The position numbers and the translations under genes are program-made. Below the pieces are notes generated by a model. It was not told where the DNA came from. It did not search any database and worked only from the letters and a program-made list of their open reading frames with translations. From Actinomycetota bacterium (GTDB lineage: Bacteria; Actinomycetota; Humimicrobiia; Humimicrobiales; Humimicrobiaceae), in the NCBI GenBank assembly GCA_003567835.1, contig PWYO01000287.1:1-7075 (forward strand): DNA of 7,075 nt, in the 5' to 3' direction. The stretch's first letter is position 1; each line of letters starts with the position of its first letter. Shown piece by piece: positions 6,139 to 7,075 of the stretch.

Positions 6139-6915
6139 ATGAAGGCATTGCAGAAAGTGTTTAAAATCATTGATATCTTAAAACAAGGCAAGGAAGCCAG
6201 GCTGTTTGAAATAGCCCAGAAGGCTGCCCTTAACAAAAGCACAACCCACAGGATCCTGCACGAGCTTGCCGAGGAGGGTTATGTGCAGGTCAATCCTGAA
6301 ACCAAAAAGTACAGCCTGGGTTTGAAGTTTTTGGAAATATCCCATGTGCTCATGGAAAACTTCAGCCTGATTAAGGCCTCCAAAGACATCATTGACCAAC
6401 TGAATAACCAGACCAAGGAAACCATACACCTGGTTTTGTTATTGGGCGGCAAGGCCATTTATATCGATAAAAGGGAAAGCAAGAATTCAGTGCGCATGTA
6501 TTCCAGAATCGGCCTGGAAGTGCCTTTTTACTGCGCGGCAGTGGGCAAGGTCATCCTGGCGGCCATGCCCAAAATCCACCAGGAAGAGATCATCGAAAAC
6601 CTCAAGTTTAAAAAATATACCCAGCATACCATTGACAACAGGCGGGACCTTCGCCGGGAGATCAAAAAAATCCAGCAGCAAGGTTATGCCATCGACCGGG
6701 AAGAAATGCAGCAAGATATTGTATGCATTGCGGCGGCAATCAGGGACTATACAGGGGGCGTGGTGGGGGCGCTGAGCATAACCCTTACCCTGTATTCGGA
6801 AAATGTCCACCAGCCTGAGGTTTACAAAGACCGGGTCATGCTTGCTGCAAAACAAATATCCCGCAATCTGGGGTTTATGGGCAAAAATCAATGGTTGATT
6901 AATCATCCAGATTAG
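6139..6915 (+). CDS. IclR-family transcriptional regulator
   Basis: This 258-residue cytoplasmic DNA-binding protein has the standard IclR layout and length. Residues 4 to about 60 form a winged helix-turn-helix: LFEIAQKAAL is the first helix, KSTTHRILHELAEEGY (33-48) contains the recognition helix, and the wing ends at YSLGLKFLE. Residues from about 75 to 250 form the effector-binding domain. It includes the family hallmarks AAVGKVILAAM, GYAIDREEMQQDIVCIAAAIRD (to D203) and GGVVGALSIT (206-215). IclR proteins act as dimers or tetramers on short palindromes and are usually repressors or activators of adjacent catabolic genes, released by a pathway metabolite. As the last gene after five transport and enzyme genes in the same direction, it most likely controls this operon. 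One small deviation is AAIRD where many members have APIRD. The ATG has only a poor Shine-Dalgarno sequence (GGA at 6124-6126, about 12 bases away), which suggests low expression, as suits a regulator. Confidence 0.95.
   Translation: MKALQKVFKIIDILKQGKEARLFEIAQKAALNKSTTHRILHELAEEGYVQVNPETKKYSLGLKFLEISHVLMENFSLIKASKDIIDQLNNQTKETIHLVLLLGGKAIYIDKRESKNSVRMYSRIGLEVPFYCAAVGKVILAAMPKIHQEEIIENLKFKKYTQHTIDNRRDLRREIKKIQQQGYAIDREEMQQDIVCIAAAIRDYTGGVVGALSITLTLYSENVHQPEVYKDRVMLAAKQISRNLGFMGKNQWLINHPD
6892..6909 (+). promoter_or_regulatory. 18-bp imperfect palindrome, possible operator
   Basis: TGGTTGATTAATCATCCA is a dyad with 8 of 9 arm positions paired around a perfect TGATTAATCA core (6896-6905). Its TGG...CCA ends recall known IclR-family operators. 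It overlaps the last codons of the IclR gene and the -35 element of a possible promoter for the PII gene. A dyad of this quality can arise by chance a few times in 7 kb, so position is the main support. Confidence 0.35.
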
Positions 6916-6922
6916 CTAGAAT
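6895..6922 (+). promoter_or_regulatory. Possible promoter of the PII gene
   Basis: TTGATT (6895-6900, four of six matches to -35) and TAGAAT (6917-6922, five of six matches to -10) are separated by 16 bases. Transcription would start near 6929, giving a leader of about 40 A/T-rich bases with a good ribosome binding site before the ATG at 6970. The promoter would sit at the end of the IclR gene. Confidence 0.4.
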
Positions 6923-6960
6923 ATAAAAAATTATCAATCTGATTTCAATAAATTTTAAAA

Positions 6961-6965
6961 AGGAG
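6961..6965 (+). promoter_or_regulatory. Ribosome binding site of the PII gene
   Basis: AGGAG, preceded by a run of A residues, ends four bases before the ATG at 6970. It is a strong Shine-Dalgarno site and fixes the start of the partial gene at the window end. Confidence 0.8.
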
Positions 6966-6969
6966 CGCC

Positions 6970-7075
6970 ATGTTAAGAAAAATCGAATGTTACATCCAGC
7001 CCACCAAGCTGGATGAGGTAAAAGACGGACTGATTGCCGCAGGGGTGGAAGGGATGTCTGTATCCGAGGTGGTAG
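6970..7075 (+). CDS. PII nitrogen regulatory protein (GlnB/GlnK family), 3' end missing
   Basis: Only the first 35 codons are in the window. The sequence begins MLRKIECYIQPTKLDEVKDG and ends GVEGMSVSEVV, which follows the first beta strand, first helix and second strand of GlnB/GlnK proteins. These are about 112 residues long, form trimers and bind ATP/ADP and 2-oxoglutarate to control ammonium transporters, glutamine synthetase or nitrogenase. The T-loop with its modifiable tyrosine and the C-terminal nucleotide site lie beyond the edge. GlnB, GlnK and the NifI type can therefore not be separated firmly, though the GMSVSEV strand looks more GlnB/GlnK-like. IQPTKL replaces the usual I(I/K)RPFKL. 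The gene follows the IclR gene after 54 A/T-rich bases and may have its own promoter. An ammonium transporter (amtB) or glutamine synthetase gene is a common next neighbour but is not visible. Confidence 0.85.
   Translation, partial: MLRKIECYIQPTKLDEVKDGLIAAGVEGMSVSEVV

Noticed and set aside
6487..6906. 139-codon minus-strand open frame opposite the IclR gene
   Set aside because: It is antisense to the well-conserved IclR effector domain and shows no family resemblance.

Overview
The window carries seven genes, all on the plus strand and closely packed, with two cut by the window edges. Mixed base composition (roughly half G+C by eye), strong purine-rich ribosome binding sites such as AGGAGG, an iron-sulfur flavoprotein of the Old Yellow Enzyme type and a ribose-family ABC permease fit an anaerobic bacterium. 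A Clostridia-like Firmicute is my first guess, but Synergistetes or spirochaetes are not excluded, and there is no rRNA or other taxonomic marker to settle it.

Layout. Positions 1-810 hold the 3' part of an RbsC-type ABC permease. It is followed by a 652-residue NADH:flavin oxidoreductase with an FMN barrel, a [4Fe-4S] site and two Rossmann domains (878-2836), a metallo-beta-lactamase-fold hydrolase (2853-3587), a class V PLP-dependent aminotransferase (3655-4791), an M20-family zinc amidohydrolase or peptidase (about 4894-6099), and an IclR-family regulator (6139-6915). The first 35 codons of a PII nitrogen-signalling protein (6970-7075) run off the end. Gaps are 16 to about 100 bases, no convincing rho-independent terminator is present, and no gene-free stretch exceeds 300 bases.

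How they fit together. Genes one to six look like an uptake-and-catabolism operon with its own IclR regulator. A small molecule would enter through the CUT2/ribose-type transporter. It would then be processed by a flavin-dependent reductase or dehydrogenase, two metal-dependent hydrolases and an aminotransferase. The enzyme classes suggest an amide- or ester-linked, amino-containing, possibly unsaturated compound. The substrate cannot be read from the sequence, and I know of no named pathway with this exact gene set. The PII gene has its own plausible promoter, overlapping an 18-bp imperfect palindrome at the end of the IclR gene. It may therefore start a separate nitrogen-regulation unit, or link nitrogen status to this pathway.

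I see no RNA genes, CRISPR arrays, insertion sequences, frameshifts or degraded genes. The novelty here is an unassigned catabolic gene set, not an unknown type of genetic system.
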